Assembly: GCA_002471255.1 (NCBI GenBank)
Contig: DKPP01000002.1
Span: 275,623-339,622, forward strand
DNA: 64,000 bases
Origin: Akkermansiaceae bacterium UBA7331
GTDB lineage: Bacteria; Verrucomicrobiota; Verrucomicrobiia; Verrucomicrobiales; Akkermansiaceae
Reading direction: 5' to 3'
The notes beneath the pieces are model-generated. The model searched no databases and had not been told where the DNA came from. It worked only from the letters and a program-made list of their open reading frames with translations. Shown here piece by piece: positions 1 to 9,007 of the stretch. A program made the position numbers and the translations under genes. The stretch's first letter is position 1. Every line of letters starts with the position of its first letter.

Positions 1-68
1 CTACAAATATGTTTGATTTATTGTTGAACATAGTGGATTTTGGAATAGTCGAAGTACAAATAAATCTT

Positions 69-989
69 ATGAAATTGAAAATCATTTTAGCATTAGCGTT
101 ATCATTATCCGCTTCGCAGGGGTTTTCCATTGAGCGTCCTGATGGTACCTCCGGTGAAGTTTCACCAACAGCTAATCCCACGTCTATTAAAGAGGGGAAA
201 CCTTTACCTAAAGTGGGGCAGGTGAAATTTGGTGTCGTACCGGGCGTTGTACCTCAAGTTTTGCTTTCCCAATTACAACTTAACGGTTTTCCCGGTGCTG
301 TCGTCGAATCGGTTATTCCGGATAGCCCCGCTGCCAAAGTTGGTTTAGAGGCTAATGACGTAATCGTCAAAATAGGCGATCGACCAATTGCAGGACCTCA
401 AGACATTAGTAAAATTCTGAGTGAATTTGCTCCCGGCGATAAAGTGAACATTGAATTTTACCATCAAGGAAAAAAGAAGGATGTGGAAATGGTTCTACAG
501 CCTGGAGTTTTATCTGCAGAAGAATTGTTACCTACCAAAGATGGTTTGGAGAATGTAAGACCTATGCAGGGTATGAACATGCATGGGGCAGGTATTTCAC
601 CACAACAAATGAATAACAATGCGCATGCCAGAGCTATGCAAATGCTGCAAAGTGGCATGAATATGCCTAATTCTTCTATGCATGATATGATGCAAGAGAT
701 GGAAGCCATGAGGCAGGCTATGCAACAGAGAATGGGCGCAAGGTCTACAATGCCCGGAATGAGTGCCATGCCGAATCAAAATGGAGCTGTCACATCGATG
801 ATGCATTCAACATCAATCACCTCCGATAGTCATGGTGCTGTAGTTATTTCACGTAGCAATGACAAAGTCGATGTAAAAGTGATGGATGCAGCCGGTAAGG
901 TCCTTTACGAAGGTCCATACAATACTGATGAAGAAAAAGCGAAAGTTCCTGCCGATGTTAAGGCTCGTCTTAGTAAGATGGGACTTTAA
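69..989 (+). CDS. Secreted PDZ-domain protein with Met-rich C-terminal half
   Basis: From the ATG at 69 the protein is 306 residues and opens with a clear signal peptide (MKLKIILALALSLSASQGFS); an upstream in-frame ATG at 9 would bury it. A PDZ domain spans roughly residues 40-145, with the typical run PDSPAAKVGLEANDVIVKIGD followed by FAPGDKVNIEFYHQGK. Residues about 165-255 are extremely rich in Met, Gln, Asn and His. The last 45 residues resemble a small beta-strand domain. PDZ proteins of this type scaffold or present periplasmic or surface substrates. No protease domain is visible, so it is not a complete HtrA. The Met-rich stretch could bind metal or form a flexible coil. Function unproven. 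Confidence 0.75.
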   Translation: MKLKIILALALSLSASQGFSIERPDGTSGEVSPTANPTSIKEGKPLPKVGQVKFGVVPGVVPQVLLSQLQLNGFPGAVVESVIPDSPAAKVGLEANDVIVKIGDRPIAGPQDISKILSEFAPGDKVNIEFYHQGKKKDVEMVLQPGVLSAEELLPTKDGLENVRPMQGMNMHGAGISPQQMNNNAHARAMQMLQSGMNMPNSSMHDMMQEMEAMRQAMQQRMGARSTMPGMSAMPNQNGAVTSMMHSTSITSDSHGAVVISRSNDKVDVKVMDAAGKVLYEGPYNTDEEKAKVPADVKARLSKMGL

Positions 990-1007
990 ATTAATCGTTT
1001 GAATACA

Positions 1008-1045
1008 ATGAAGCCCATGGAAATGTTTATTTCCATGGGCTTCAT
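1008..1045. terminator. Bidirectional hairpin between convergent genes
   Basis: A perfect 17-bp inverted repeat (1008-1024 and 1029-1045) with a 4-nt loop lies between the PDZ gene and the convergent GH2 gene. It has no long T-tract but is very stable and well placed to end transcription from both sides. Confidence 0.7.
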
Positions 1046-1072
1046 ATCTTTATGTATCCGCCAAACTGACGA

Positions 1073-3697
1073 TTAGTTATTTACCGTTATTTCTGACAAT
1101 CCGGCATCGGTAGCATTTTCAAAATCAATACGGATATATTTTGCTCGGATCGGTTTTGAGTCGGGTGTTGTAATTTCACAACTATGTGATTGTTGATCAA
1201 AGGAAACAGGCTTAGGCGTTAACCGGTGCCATTTTTTTCTATCCATTGATGTACTAACTATCATTTTAGAGCTGATTCCTTTTGCTCCTACTAATTGTAT
1301 TTTTGATATGGGGAAGTCGAACTCCATATCTAGTTCCCAACTCGGTTTTTTATCATCTTGAGTCGGTTTCCAAATGGTTTGAGCGTCGCCGTCATTGGCA
1401 AGGAAACGGTCTTCCATATTTGTTGATGTACGGCAAGGACGGTTTTTTGCCAAATTGGCTACCGATTGCTCGTTTTCTTGAGTTTGGGCCTTTTTGTCTT
1501 CTTGAGTAAAGCGTTTGTAAGGTCGATTGATTGTTTCATTGCTTACCTTTCTATCGTAAGGACGATCTCCTTTTGTTTCAATCTCAAGGAAGGCATCTTG
1601 TACATTTGGAGAGCTAGCTTTGATCTTTGTTTTCCCTGAATAATAGGATCTCATTTCGATGGCTGCCGAGCCGTCTCTCATATCAATGTCCGTATTCGGG
1701 CTAAATGTGATAGATTTACCTGTTGGGAACTCGCCCGGACCACTTATAATCTCGAAAGTGATTGGAGCTTCCGTATTAATGGCATGACCATTATGATCCA
1801 CTAATTGTGCCATAATATGTACATCATCTTGCCCATTACATGAATTGATTACCGTATTATCACTTACCAGTGCAATATTCGTGGCAGTGCCTTGTTTCGG
1901 CCAAGCTGGTGGGGCTTCTTTGGCGAACTCATTTTTGTACCAGTACCAAGAACGTTTTGGAATACGGAAATAATCGACAATCCCCATCCTTGCCCCTGCA
2001 CTCCATATACTACCATGATCAAAACCACACCAGATAATTTCACCCATTCGCCATGGATAGGTAATGCCTTCTTGTTTTGACTTATTCAAGTCTCCCCAGC
2101 CGGGGGCATATTCTCCCGGACGCTTGCACGAAACTGAGCCATATTCACTGACCATACTCGCGCGTTCCGGCTTGATGAAATTGGCTCCGTCTCCGTTATA
2201 GGCACCAAAGTCTCCTAATTCGGCAAAGCCTCCTCGTTGACCTCCCCCTGCGCATACGGGACGGGTAGGATCTAGTTCTTTAACAAGTGCAATAAGTTTT
2301 TCGCATAATTGTTTGGCTTCTTCCTTATTATGAGTAAAGAATGGTTCATTGCTAATACTCCACATTAATATGGAGGGGTTATTGCGAAATGCTTTAACCA
2401 TCTCTTTTACTTGCCTAGTACAACTTGCCTCAAAAGGAGCTCGATCGGATTCTTGTCGGGGATAAGCATCACAATTCCAAAATTGGTCGTGTTCTTTTTC
2501 TCCCCCCATACCCCAAAATATACCTTCGCACATATAACCCATACCAAGGTTATCACAAGCTTCCACAAATGCAGGATCGTGCGGATAGTGTGAACCTCGT
2601 ATAAAGTTCATACCTGTCTGTTTAATCATGTTGACGTCACGATAAAAGGCTTGGTTGGTGGCGGCATCTCCCCAACCGGCTCTATCTTGGTGCACATTGG
2701 CTCCTCTTAAATAAAGGTGATCTCCATTTAATTTAACACCATAATCTTTGCTAATGGATAAGTTGCGCAATCCGAAAGGGGTATCCGTTTTATCCATTAA
2801 TTTACCATCAGGAGTGGTGATAGTAGTACGTAAAACATACAAATTAGGCGTGTTTGGAGACCATAGTTTAGGCGATGGGATAGAAAATTCCTTAGACTCG
2901 ATAGTTTTTAGCGTTTTCGCAGGAATTTCACATGTCGTAGTGATGGAAGATATGGTTTTGCCTGTTTTTTGAGACATAACCATTTGCTTGATAATGTAGT
3001 TTTTGGTAGTCGCCGCATTATTAGCAATTTCCGTGGCAACACTGATTGTGGCTTTCTTTGATTGGATTATGTGCGGTTTTACCCATATACCATAAAGTGG
3101 AATATGGGCTGCATCAGTGATATTTAAATACACATCTCTATACAATCCACCGGAAAATACGTGTTCACCAGCACGGGGTGCTATTTGTGGATTCCAGCGG
3201 TTATCCACTTCAATTTCTATGATGTTTTTACCTGTTTTCAGATAAGGAGTTAAATTGATTTGGAAGCCTGTATATCCTCCTTCATGAGAACCTGCTTTTT
3301 TACCATTTACATAGATGTCGGCAACTTGGAATGCGGCCTCAACATCGAGAAATATCTGCTTACTTGGAGGAAAATTATTCGGTAATTCGAGCGTTTTGGT
3401 ATAAGTGCCTTTACCTGTGTAAAATGCATCTGACAGAAAGTAGGGCAGACTGAAAGAATGGGGTAGGTGGATTTTTTGGTCTTTGTCTGTTGATAATCTA
3501 TTGCCCCATTTAAATTGCCAATTTCGATTCCATAAGAATTTTCCTTGTTCTTGATCAATTGAATCATCAATAACTTTTGTCTTATAGGGGGAAGAAGGCG
3601 TTTTTCCTATGGGTGATTTGAACTGCTCCGCAGGAGAGCTAAATCCATCATAGGAAAGTGCAAATAGAGTGGTTATAAGATAAGGTTTGATATTCAT
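1073..3697 (-). CDS. Secreted GH2 beta-galactosidase with C-terminal F5/8-type domain
   Basis: The ATG at 3697 gives 874 residues starting with a signal peptide (MNIKPYLITTLFALSYDGFS); the frame also opens 12 nt earlier at a TTG. The order is a sugar-binding jelly-roll domain (about 50-200), an Ig-like domain (about 205-305), a GH2 TIM barrel (about 305-600), an Ig-like insert and a C-terminal discoidin/F5-8-type domain (about 740-874) with the NxAxxxPxxxST start. The acid/base Glu is in SISNEPFF (about residue 450) and the nucleophile Glu in SEYGS (about 519). GH2 enzymes release beta-linked galactose or related sugars. The signal peptide and glycan-binding tail suggest action on mucin or polysaccharide outside the cytoplasm. 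Exact substrate unknown. Confidence 0.9.
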   Translation of the reverse strand: MNIKPYLITTLFALSYDGFSSPAEQFKSPIGKTPSSPYKTKVIDDSIDQEQGKFLWNRNWQFKWGNRLSTDKDQKIHLPHSFSLPYFLSDAFYTGKGTYTKTLELPNNFPPSKQIFLDVEAAFQVADIYVNGKKAGSHEGGYTGFQINLTPYLKTGKNIIEIEVDNRWNPQIAPRAGEHVFSGGLYRDVYLNITDAAHIPLYGIWVKPHIIQSKKATISVATEIANNAATTKNYIIKQMVMSQKTGKTISSITTTCEIPAKTLKTIESKEFSIPSPKLWSPNTPNLYVLRTTITTPDGKLMDKTDTPFGLRNLSISKDYGVKLNGDHLYLRGANVHQDRAGWGDAATNQAFYRDVNMIKQTGMNFIRGSHYPHDPAFVEACDNLGMGYMCEGIFWGMGGEKEHDQFWNCDAYPRQESDRAPFEASCTRQVKEMVKAFRNNPSILMWSISNEPFFTHNKEEAKQLCEKLIALVKELDPTRPVCAGGGQRGGFAELGDFGAYNGDGANFIKPERASMVSEYGSVSCKRPGEYAPGWGDLNKSKQEGITYPWRMGEIIWCGFDHGSIWSAGARMGIVDYFRIPKRSWYWYKNEFAKEAPPAWPKQGTATNIALVSDNTVINSCNGQDDVHIMAQLVDHNGHAINTEAPITFEIISGPGEFPTGKSITFSPNTDIDMRDGSAAIEMRSYYSGKTKIKASSPNVQDAFLEIETKGDRPYDRKVSNETINRPYKRFTQEDKKAQTQENEQSVANLAKNRPCRTSTNMEDRFLANDGDAQTIWKPTQDDKKPSWELDMEFDFPISKIQLVGAKGISSKMIVSTSMDRKKWHRLTPKPVSFDQQSHSCEITTPDSKPIRAKYIRIDFENATDAGLSEITVNN

Positions 3698-3753
3698 GTG
3701 ATCGATCAAGTAACTTGTAATGAATACGCATTTCTTGATGTTTTCCTTTCATT

Positions 3754-3792
3754 GCACAAAAAAAGTAGCTCCCTTATAAAGAAAGCTACTTT
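3754..3792 (-). terminator. Rho-independent terminator of the GT/GH57 operon
   Basis: Inverted repeat 3762-3770 / 3784-3792. Read on the minus strand the second arm is followed by a run of seven T residues. It lies just after the stop of the GH57 gene at 3820. Confidence 0.8.
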
Positions 3793-3819
3793 CATGATGA
3801 TGTTGTTGATTATCGAAAA

Positions 3820-4980
3820 TTATTTGTGATTTTGCATTTCTTTGACGCGAATCTGTAAGTCGGAAAGTGCATTCATATAATAAATATAAGCATCGAAGGC
3901 AGAAGCGTATGGAGTAAAAGAATTCTCTTTTTGCATATAATGGAAGTGATCGGCACTTTGCAATTTACGCCACACGTGAGTCAAATCAGGATCATTGGCT
4001 GCCTTGACATCAGCTTCCAATTGATAAATCTTTCGTTGGGCTTCGCTTTGCATCACGTTGTCCATCCAATGAGATAGGGTGCCATAAGTCGAGCAAGTCA
4101 TTTCCTGTGTGCAATTACAGTGACCAATCGGCTTAATTTCATTAGCTACCTCGCTAGGGGTCATAAAGCGGTTGCCTAAATCAAGACAATGATTGATCAT
4201 CGAACGCCAGAACTCAAAAACACCGGTAGCATCAGATTGTCTTTCTCCTAATGTCTCGTAATCCATTGCTAAAGTGGTCACTTGACCTGGTTGATAAGTT
4301 AACCATTCTGCAAACTTGATAGGAGATAAAGGATATTCCGACCAACTAGGATTGGTCCGATAAACAGCTAAATCATTTGATAATTCACGGTTGCGGCAAA
4401 TCGTCACCGTATGATGGACCCCTGGGGCTTGGCAAAGTTCATTTTGTTGGTATTGCTCCATCATATTTGGATTGCCATCCGCTATTATTCCTGCGAACCC
4501 CATTGTTTCTGCCTGAGCAGCAATGGAGTTGGAATATAACATGCCGGTATTCATCAATACATCGGAACGAACGCCAAACAATTTTTGAATCAATTCTTGG
4601 TGTTCTCGAATTTGTTCCTCAAATTCTTTTGGCGAAAAAATTGATGCTAAAGAGGTGTAATATGGCATAGCCAAAAAGTCTACACATCCGGTATCTGCCA
4701 ATTCTTTGAATGATTCAATCAAATCGGGACGATGATATGTAGCCTGCTCCAAAATAACGCCACTAACTGCTAAACCTAGTCGGAATTTGCCGTCCGAAAG
4801 CTCAATGAGTTGTTTCATTAAGCGATTAGCCGGAAAGTAGCATCTTTCAGCAACGGCGCTAAGAACCTTAGCATTGAGGGCATCATCTTCATAAAATGCA
4901 TGTTCTCCGATTTTGAAAAAATCGTAAGGAATCAGGCGGTTTGGTTGGTGAGCAGTAAAGACAAGTGAAATGTTGTTCAT
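3820..4980 (-). CDS. GH57 family glycoside hydrolase (alpha-amylase / glucanotransferase type)
   Basis: 386 residues, no signal peptide, so cytoplasmic. GH57 landmarks are visible: the N-terminal FTAHQPNRL (HQP motif), and MDYETLGERQ, matching the DxETxGE block that carries a catalytic acid. GH57 enzymes cleave or transfer alpha-1,4 or alpha-1,6 glucan chains. The gene lies 9 nt downstream of a glycogen-synthase-like glycosyltransferase in the same operon and near a divergent GH31 alpha-glucosidase, so a role in intracellular alpha-glucan (glycogen) turnover is the best inference. At 386 residues it matches the short GH57 subgroup commonly paired with glycogen synthase. The exact reaction cannot be assigned from sequence alone. 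Confidence 0.85.
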   Translation of the reverse strand: MNNISLVFTAHQPNRLIPYDFFKIGEHAFYEDDALNAKVLSAVAERCYFPANRLMKQLIELSDGKFRLGLAVSGVILEQATYHRPDLIESFKELADTGCVDFLAMPYYTSLASIFSPKEFEEQIREHQELIQKLFGVRSDVLMNTGMLYSNSIAAQAETMGFAGIIADGNPNMMEQYQQNELCQAPGVHHTVTICRNRELSNDLAVYRTNPSWSEYPLSPIKFAEWLTYQPGQVTTLAMDYETLGERQSDATGVFEFWRSMINHCLDLGNRFMTPSEVANEIKPIGHCNCTQEMTCSTYGTLSHWMDNVMQSEAQRKIYQLEADVKAANDPDLTHVWRKLQSADHFHYMQKENSFTPYASAFDAYIYYMNALSDLQIRVKEMQNHK

Positions 4981-4989
4981 AGACTTAAT

Positions 4990-6288
4990 TTAACGTTGGA
5001 GTATATGTTCATATACCTTTAAAACTTTATCAGCTGCCGTATCCCAAGTAGAGGCTTGAATGTCTTGGTTACTTTGGTCAACAACTTGTTGATAGAGTTT
5101 TTCATCGGTGCATAGATTGACAATGTGTTCTGCCATTTTGTTGACATCCCAAAAATCGGCTTTAAGAGCTCCTTGCATCACTTCGGCTACACCGGATTGC
5201 TTAGAAATCACGGCCGGAATGTTGAACTGAGCAGCCTCAAGCGCCGATAAACCAAAAGGTTCGGAAACGGATGGCATACAATAAATGTCTGTGATAGACA
5301 AAAGCTCATTTACTTTTTCCTTGTTGAGGAATCCGGTGAAATGGAATCTATCGCCTACACCTTTAAATGCTCCTGTTTCTATTAACTGGCGAAGTTTTTC
5401 TCCCGTTCCTGCCATGACGAAGCGTACGTCACGAGTTTGTTCGAGAACTTTTGCTGCAATTTGAAGGAAAAACTCCGGACCTTTCTGGGCTGTAAGTCTT
5501 CCAAGGAATAAAACAAGTTTCTCAGGGAATTTCTTTTTACTGCGGAAAACTTTCACAGGGTCGGCGCCATTGTGGATAGGGAAAATTTTGTGTGGATCAA
5601 TAGCATAATGACCGCTCGCAATCGTGCCGGTATATTTACTTACGGGGATAACGGCATCAGCCTGTTCCATTCCATATTTTTCGATATCATAAATCCAACC
5701 ACGTGCATCAGCTCCGGCTCGGTCGAATTGAGAGGCGTGTAAGTGGACAACCAATGGTTTACCTGTAGCTTTTTTGATCTCAACACCGGCTAAGTAGGTG
5801 AGCCAATCGTGAGCATGGATAACGTCAAAATCATGATTCAGTGCTAGTTTCGTAGCAATTTTGGAAAATTGGATAACTTTTAAAGCGAGATCACCGGAAT
5901 AGAGATCTTCATTGCTTTTAAAAAGGTTTAAATCATGATCACTTGTTTCGGAGAATTGAATTTTACCGTTTTGAGTAAATTTAATATAGTCTTTGGATCC
6001 TTCAATAGTGGTATATGGATCTAGGTCGATAGGAGCTCGTTCTACAATGGCAAAACTATCATATTGATAGTCTCTTTCTACGACATTGATATCTTGTCGA
6101 GTGATATTGTTGATGCCGGTTAATGTAAAATTGGAAAATTGTGCAGTTGGGTCTGCTTTGGGGACAATCACTGTCAGGTCAGACTTTTTAGCTAAGGCCT
6201 TGCATAGTCCTAAACATGCAATGCCAAGTCCGCCATTTACCATAGGAGGAAACTCCCATCCTAATGTTAACACTTTAATATTATTCAT
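4990..6288 (-). CDS. GT4/GT5-type glycosyltransferase, probable glycogen synthase
   Basis: 432 residues with the GT-B fold signatures: N-terminal WEFPPMVNGGLGIACLGLCK (glycine-rich donor-side loop), HAHDWLTYLAGV, LFLGRLTAQKGPEFFL at the start of the C-terminal nucleotide-sugar domain, and the E-x7-E motif in SEPFGLSALEAA. This arrangement is typical of the short bacterial/archaeal starch/glycogen synthase group that uses ADP- or UDP-glucose. It is the first gene of a two-gene minus-strand operon with GH57, 9 nt apart. No signal peptide. A different GT4 hexosyltransferase role is possible, but the pairing supports alpha-glucan synthesis. Confidence 0.85.
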   Translation of the reverse strand: MNNIKVLTLGWEFPPMVNGGLGIACLGLCKALAKKSDLTVIVPKADPTAQFSNFTLTGINNITRQDINVVERDYQYDSFAIVERAPIDLDPYTTIEGSKDYIKFTQNGKIQFSETSDHDLNLFKSNEDLYSGDLALKVIQFSKIATKLALNHDFDVIHAHDWLTYLAGVEIKKATGKPLVVHLHASQFDRAGADARGWIYDIEKYGMEQADAVIPVSKYTGTIASGHYAIDPHKIFPIHNGADPVKVFRSKKKFPEKLVLFLGRLTAQKGPEFFLQIAAKVLEQTRDVRFVMAGTGEKLRQLIETGAFKGVGDRFHFTGFLNKEKVNELLSITDIYCMPSVSEPFGLSALEAAQFNIPAVISKQSGVAEVMQGALKADFWDVNKMAEHIVNLCTDEKLYQQVVDQSNQDIQASTWDTAADKVLKVYEHILQR

Positions 6289-6372
6289 AGTACTGTTGTG
6301 AATGGATGAATAGTTGAATCGGAAAAAGTTTTAGTAGTTACCCTAGTCTACTCATAAATAAAGGAAACAGTC

Positions 6373-6407
6373 GAGATAAATTATTAGTATTTTTAATATT
6401 TTATCTC
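6373..6407. promoter_or_regulatory. AT-rich 14-bp inverted repeat in the divergent GT/GH31 intergenic region
   Basis: Arms 6373-6386 and 6394-6407 match at 13 of 14 positions around a 7-nt loop, in the 325-bp gap between divergent genes. It may be an operator or a leader hairpin of the GT transcript. No long T-tract follows. Confidence 0.35.
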
Positions 6408-6560
6408 TTTCCAACTATCTGATTTACTTAACTAAAATTTTGACAATTCTGATTCAGGCTTGTTCAAATTTTTTGAGGAATTTCGAGCTTTCCAGGCTAT
6501 TAAGAGGTTTTGAATTATTTTGGCAAAAGGTGTGAATTGTCTTGAAGAAACGTAAGTTAT

Positions 6561-6591
6561 TTGGTATGTGAAGAATGTAACTTTACATTCT
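6561..6591 (+). promoter_or_regulatory. Putative GH31 promoter overlapped by a 20-bp palindromic operator
   Basis: AGAATGTAACTTTACATTCT at 6572-6591 is a dyad with perfect 9-bp arms and a 2-bp centre, ending 22 nt before the GH31 start. A possible promoter, TTGGTA (6561-6566), 17 nt, TACATT (6584-6589), would have its -10 inside the right arm. This is the layout of a repressor operator. The symmetry is seen in the sequence; the regulator and the promoter are inferred. Confidence 0.5.
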
Positions 6592-6613
6592 GGATTTGTA
6601 GGATAATTGCAAT

Positions 6614-9007
6614 ATGGTTCGGCATATCAATATTGAGTTAGCAGATAGAGCTTCGCCTCAACTTTATTTGGCGCAGAGGCGTCAATTTGTTGACTATGAT
6701 AGGCATATAACTTTAGTGTTATATGTTTTGGATGATGGGCTAGTTCGAGTAACCTATTTTCATGGTGTGACGATTGAGGATGAGCCTAGCTATGGTGTAA
6801 GTGCCGTCTATCAACCGAGACCAAATCGCATTTTGCGTGAATATGAAAAGAACAAATCCTTTTATATTGAGACGAATACGCTAAAAATTGAAATCGAATC
6901 AGATTCTTTACGAGTGCATTTTTATGATGTTGCTACGGGGCAAAGTATCAGTCGTGATTTGTATGGGTATAGTTATGAAAACAAAGAGTGGACGGGCGAC
7001 ATTAAAGTGTGGCTGAGTCGATTCATCGATAAGGAAGAACATTTTTATGGTCTCGGAGATAAACCATGTGAATTAAATCTTCGAGGGAAAAAGTTTGAAT
7101 TATGGGGTGCTGATCATTATGATTTTCATGAAAATTCAGATCCTTTATATAAGAATATCCCATTCTTTATTAGTATGCGTGAAAGCGCAACATATGGTTT
7201 GTTTTTCGATAATACTTCTCGAGCTTATTTTGATTTCGGTTCGGAAAAATCACATGAATTACGATTTGGTGCCGTCAGTGGTTTGATGAATTATTATTTT
7301 ATCTATGAAAAATCAGCTATAGAAGTCATTGCCTCTTATACTCGTCTAACCGGATTGCCTTCTTTGCCGCCTTTATGGTCATTGGGTTATCAACAATCAA
7401 AATGGAGTTATCATCCCGAATCTCAAGTTTATGATGTAGCGAATAAAATTCGTTCCAGTCGTGTACCATGTGATGTGATTTATTTGGATCATCATTACAT
7501 GTATCATAAAGAAAACTTTACGTGGAATTATGAGGAGTTCCCAAACCCAAAAAAGATGATGAAAAAGCTTCTGACTTTGGGGTTGAAAACCGTAGTAATA
7601 CTTAATCCGGGAGTCAAGGTAAACTCGGATAGTAAAGTATGGTGTGAAGGTTTGGAAAAACGATATTTTTGTCGTCGGGGCGAAGGTGCCTTGCTTAGTG
7701 CCAATGTTTGGCCCGGTTTATGTAATTTTCCGGATTTTACATCAGTTAACGTGCGTAGATGGTGGGCTAGTCTTTTAAAACCATTAATTACAAATGATGG
7801 TGTACGTGGTTTCTGGCTAGATATGAATGAGCCGGTTATCTTCCCTGACAAGACCTTTCCTATGGACACTCGTCATTATTATGATGGCATGCCGTGTTCT
7901 CATGAAAAAGCACACAACATCTATGGCCATTGTATGGTTGATGCCACTTATACCGGCATGAGGGTCTATGCCAAACCTTTTAGACCATTTGTGTTAAGTC
8001 GATCGGGATATGCCGGATTGCAAAGAATGGCAGCTACGTGGACGGGTGATAATCGAGCCAGCTGGGAACATCTGAAACTGGCAAATCATCAATGCCAGCG
8101 TTTAGCTTGTTCAGGTATTTCATTTGCCGGATCCGATGTAGGTGGTTTTTTAGATCATCCTGATGGTGAGTTGATGTGTCGTTGGATGCAATTAGCTTCG
8201 TTTCATCTATTTTTTAGAAACCATTCTTCCGGTGAATACGATCAGGAACCATGGGTCTATGATGAATCTGTCTTGTCCTTAATTCGGACTACGATTGAGC
8301 GCCGATATAAATTGTTGCCTTACTTTTATACTCAATTTTACAAATATAGTTTGTTGGGCACACCGATCCTTCGTTCTTTGGCTATACAATGTTGTAAGAC
8401 GGTCGACACTTATTGGCGCTCGGCAGAGTTTTTCGTAGGCGATTATTTATATATTGCACCGATTTTAGAACAAGGAGCTGTTGGGCGTTTTCTTTATGTT
8501 CCGGAAGGTACGTGGTATTCCTATTTGGATGATCGGTTAATCGAGCCTCAAGAAGAGGACGTGTGGGTCGATTGTCCGTTATCGGCAATGCCAATTTACG
8601 TGAGAGGCGGGGCTATTATTCCTCATTGGCCGGTTCAACAATACGTTGGTGAAATTACGAAACCTAATTTGACTTTGTCTTTGTGGTGGGCGCCTAATGA
8701 TGAGATATATTCCGATTTATATGAAGATGCCGGTGATGGGTATGAATATATAAGTGGTCAATTTGTTTATCATCAATGGCATTACATATCGGCTTCTGAG
8801 CAAGGTTTTGAGTTGATTTGGAAGCAAAACGGGGAAGGTTCCTGTTTCCATGACCAATTAAATATGGAAATACATGGTATCCCCTCAAAAGTGAAAGAGA
8901 TTCATTGTCAATTAGATGGTGAGCCTTCTAAATTGATTCGTAGAAAGGATAATATTTTTCTGTTAGAAGAGATTGAAGAATTTGATCACCTGTTTGTTTG
9001 GTGGTAA
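6614..9007 (+). CDS. GH31 alpha-glucosidase, cytoplasmic
   Basis: 797 residues beginning at ATG 6614 with no signal peptide. The architecture is an N-terminal beta domain (to about 230), a TIM barrel with the nucleophile Asp in FWLDMNEPVIF (about residue 404) and the acid/base Asp in WTGDNRASWEHL (about 478), then two C-terminal beta domains. The NMNEP-type block and the GDN block are diagnostic of GH31. Such enzymes release glucose (or xylose/galactose in some subgroups) from alpha-linked non-reducing ends. Divergent from the glycogen-synthase/GH57 pair, so intracellular alpha-glucan or malto-oligosaccharide use is likely. The stop at 9005-9007 directly abuts the convergent menF-like stop at 9008. 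Confidence 0.92.
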   Translation: MVRHINIELADRASPQLYLAQRRQFVDYDRHITLVLYVLDDGLVRVTYFHGVTIEDEPSYGVSAVYQPRPNRILREYEKNKSFYIETNTLKIEIESDSLRVHFYDVATGQSISRDLYGYSYENKEWTGDIKVWLSRFIDKEEHFYGLGDKPCELNLRGKKFELWGADHYDFHENSDPLYKNIPFFISMRESATYGLFFDNTSRAYFDFGSEKSHELRFGAVSGLMNYYFIYEKSAIEVIASYTRLTGLPSLPPLWSLGYQQSKWSYHPESQVYDVANKIRSSRVPCDVIYLDHHYMYHKENFTWNYEEFPNPKKMMKKLLTLGLKTVVILNPGVKVNSDSKVWCEGLEKRYFCRRGEGALLSANVWPGLCNFPDFTSVNVRRWWASLLKPLITNDGVRGFWLDMNEPVIFPDKTFPMDTRHYYDGMPCSHEKAHNIYGHCMVDATYTGMRVYAKPFRPFVLSRSGYAGLQRMAATWTGDNRASWEHLKLANHQCQRLACSGISFAGSDVGGFLDHPDGELMCRWMQLASFHLFFRNHSSGEYDQEPWVYDESVLSLIRTTIERRYKLLPYFYTQFYKYSLLGTPILRSLAIQCCKTVDTYWRSAEFFVGDYLYIAPILEQGAVGRFLYVPEGTWYSYLDDRLIEPQEEDVWVDCPLSAMPIYVRGGAIIPHWPVQQYVGEITKPNLTLSLWWAPNDEIYSDLYEDAGDGYEYISGQFVYHQWHYISASEQGFELIWKQNGEGSCFHDQLNMEIHGIPSKVKEIHCQLDGEPSKLIRRKDNIFLLEEIEEFDHLFVWW

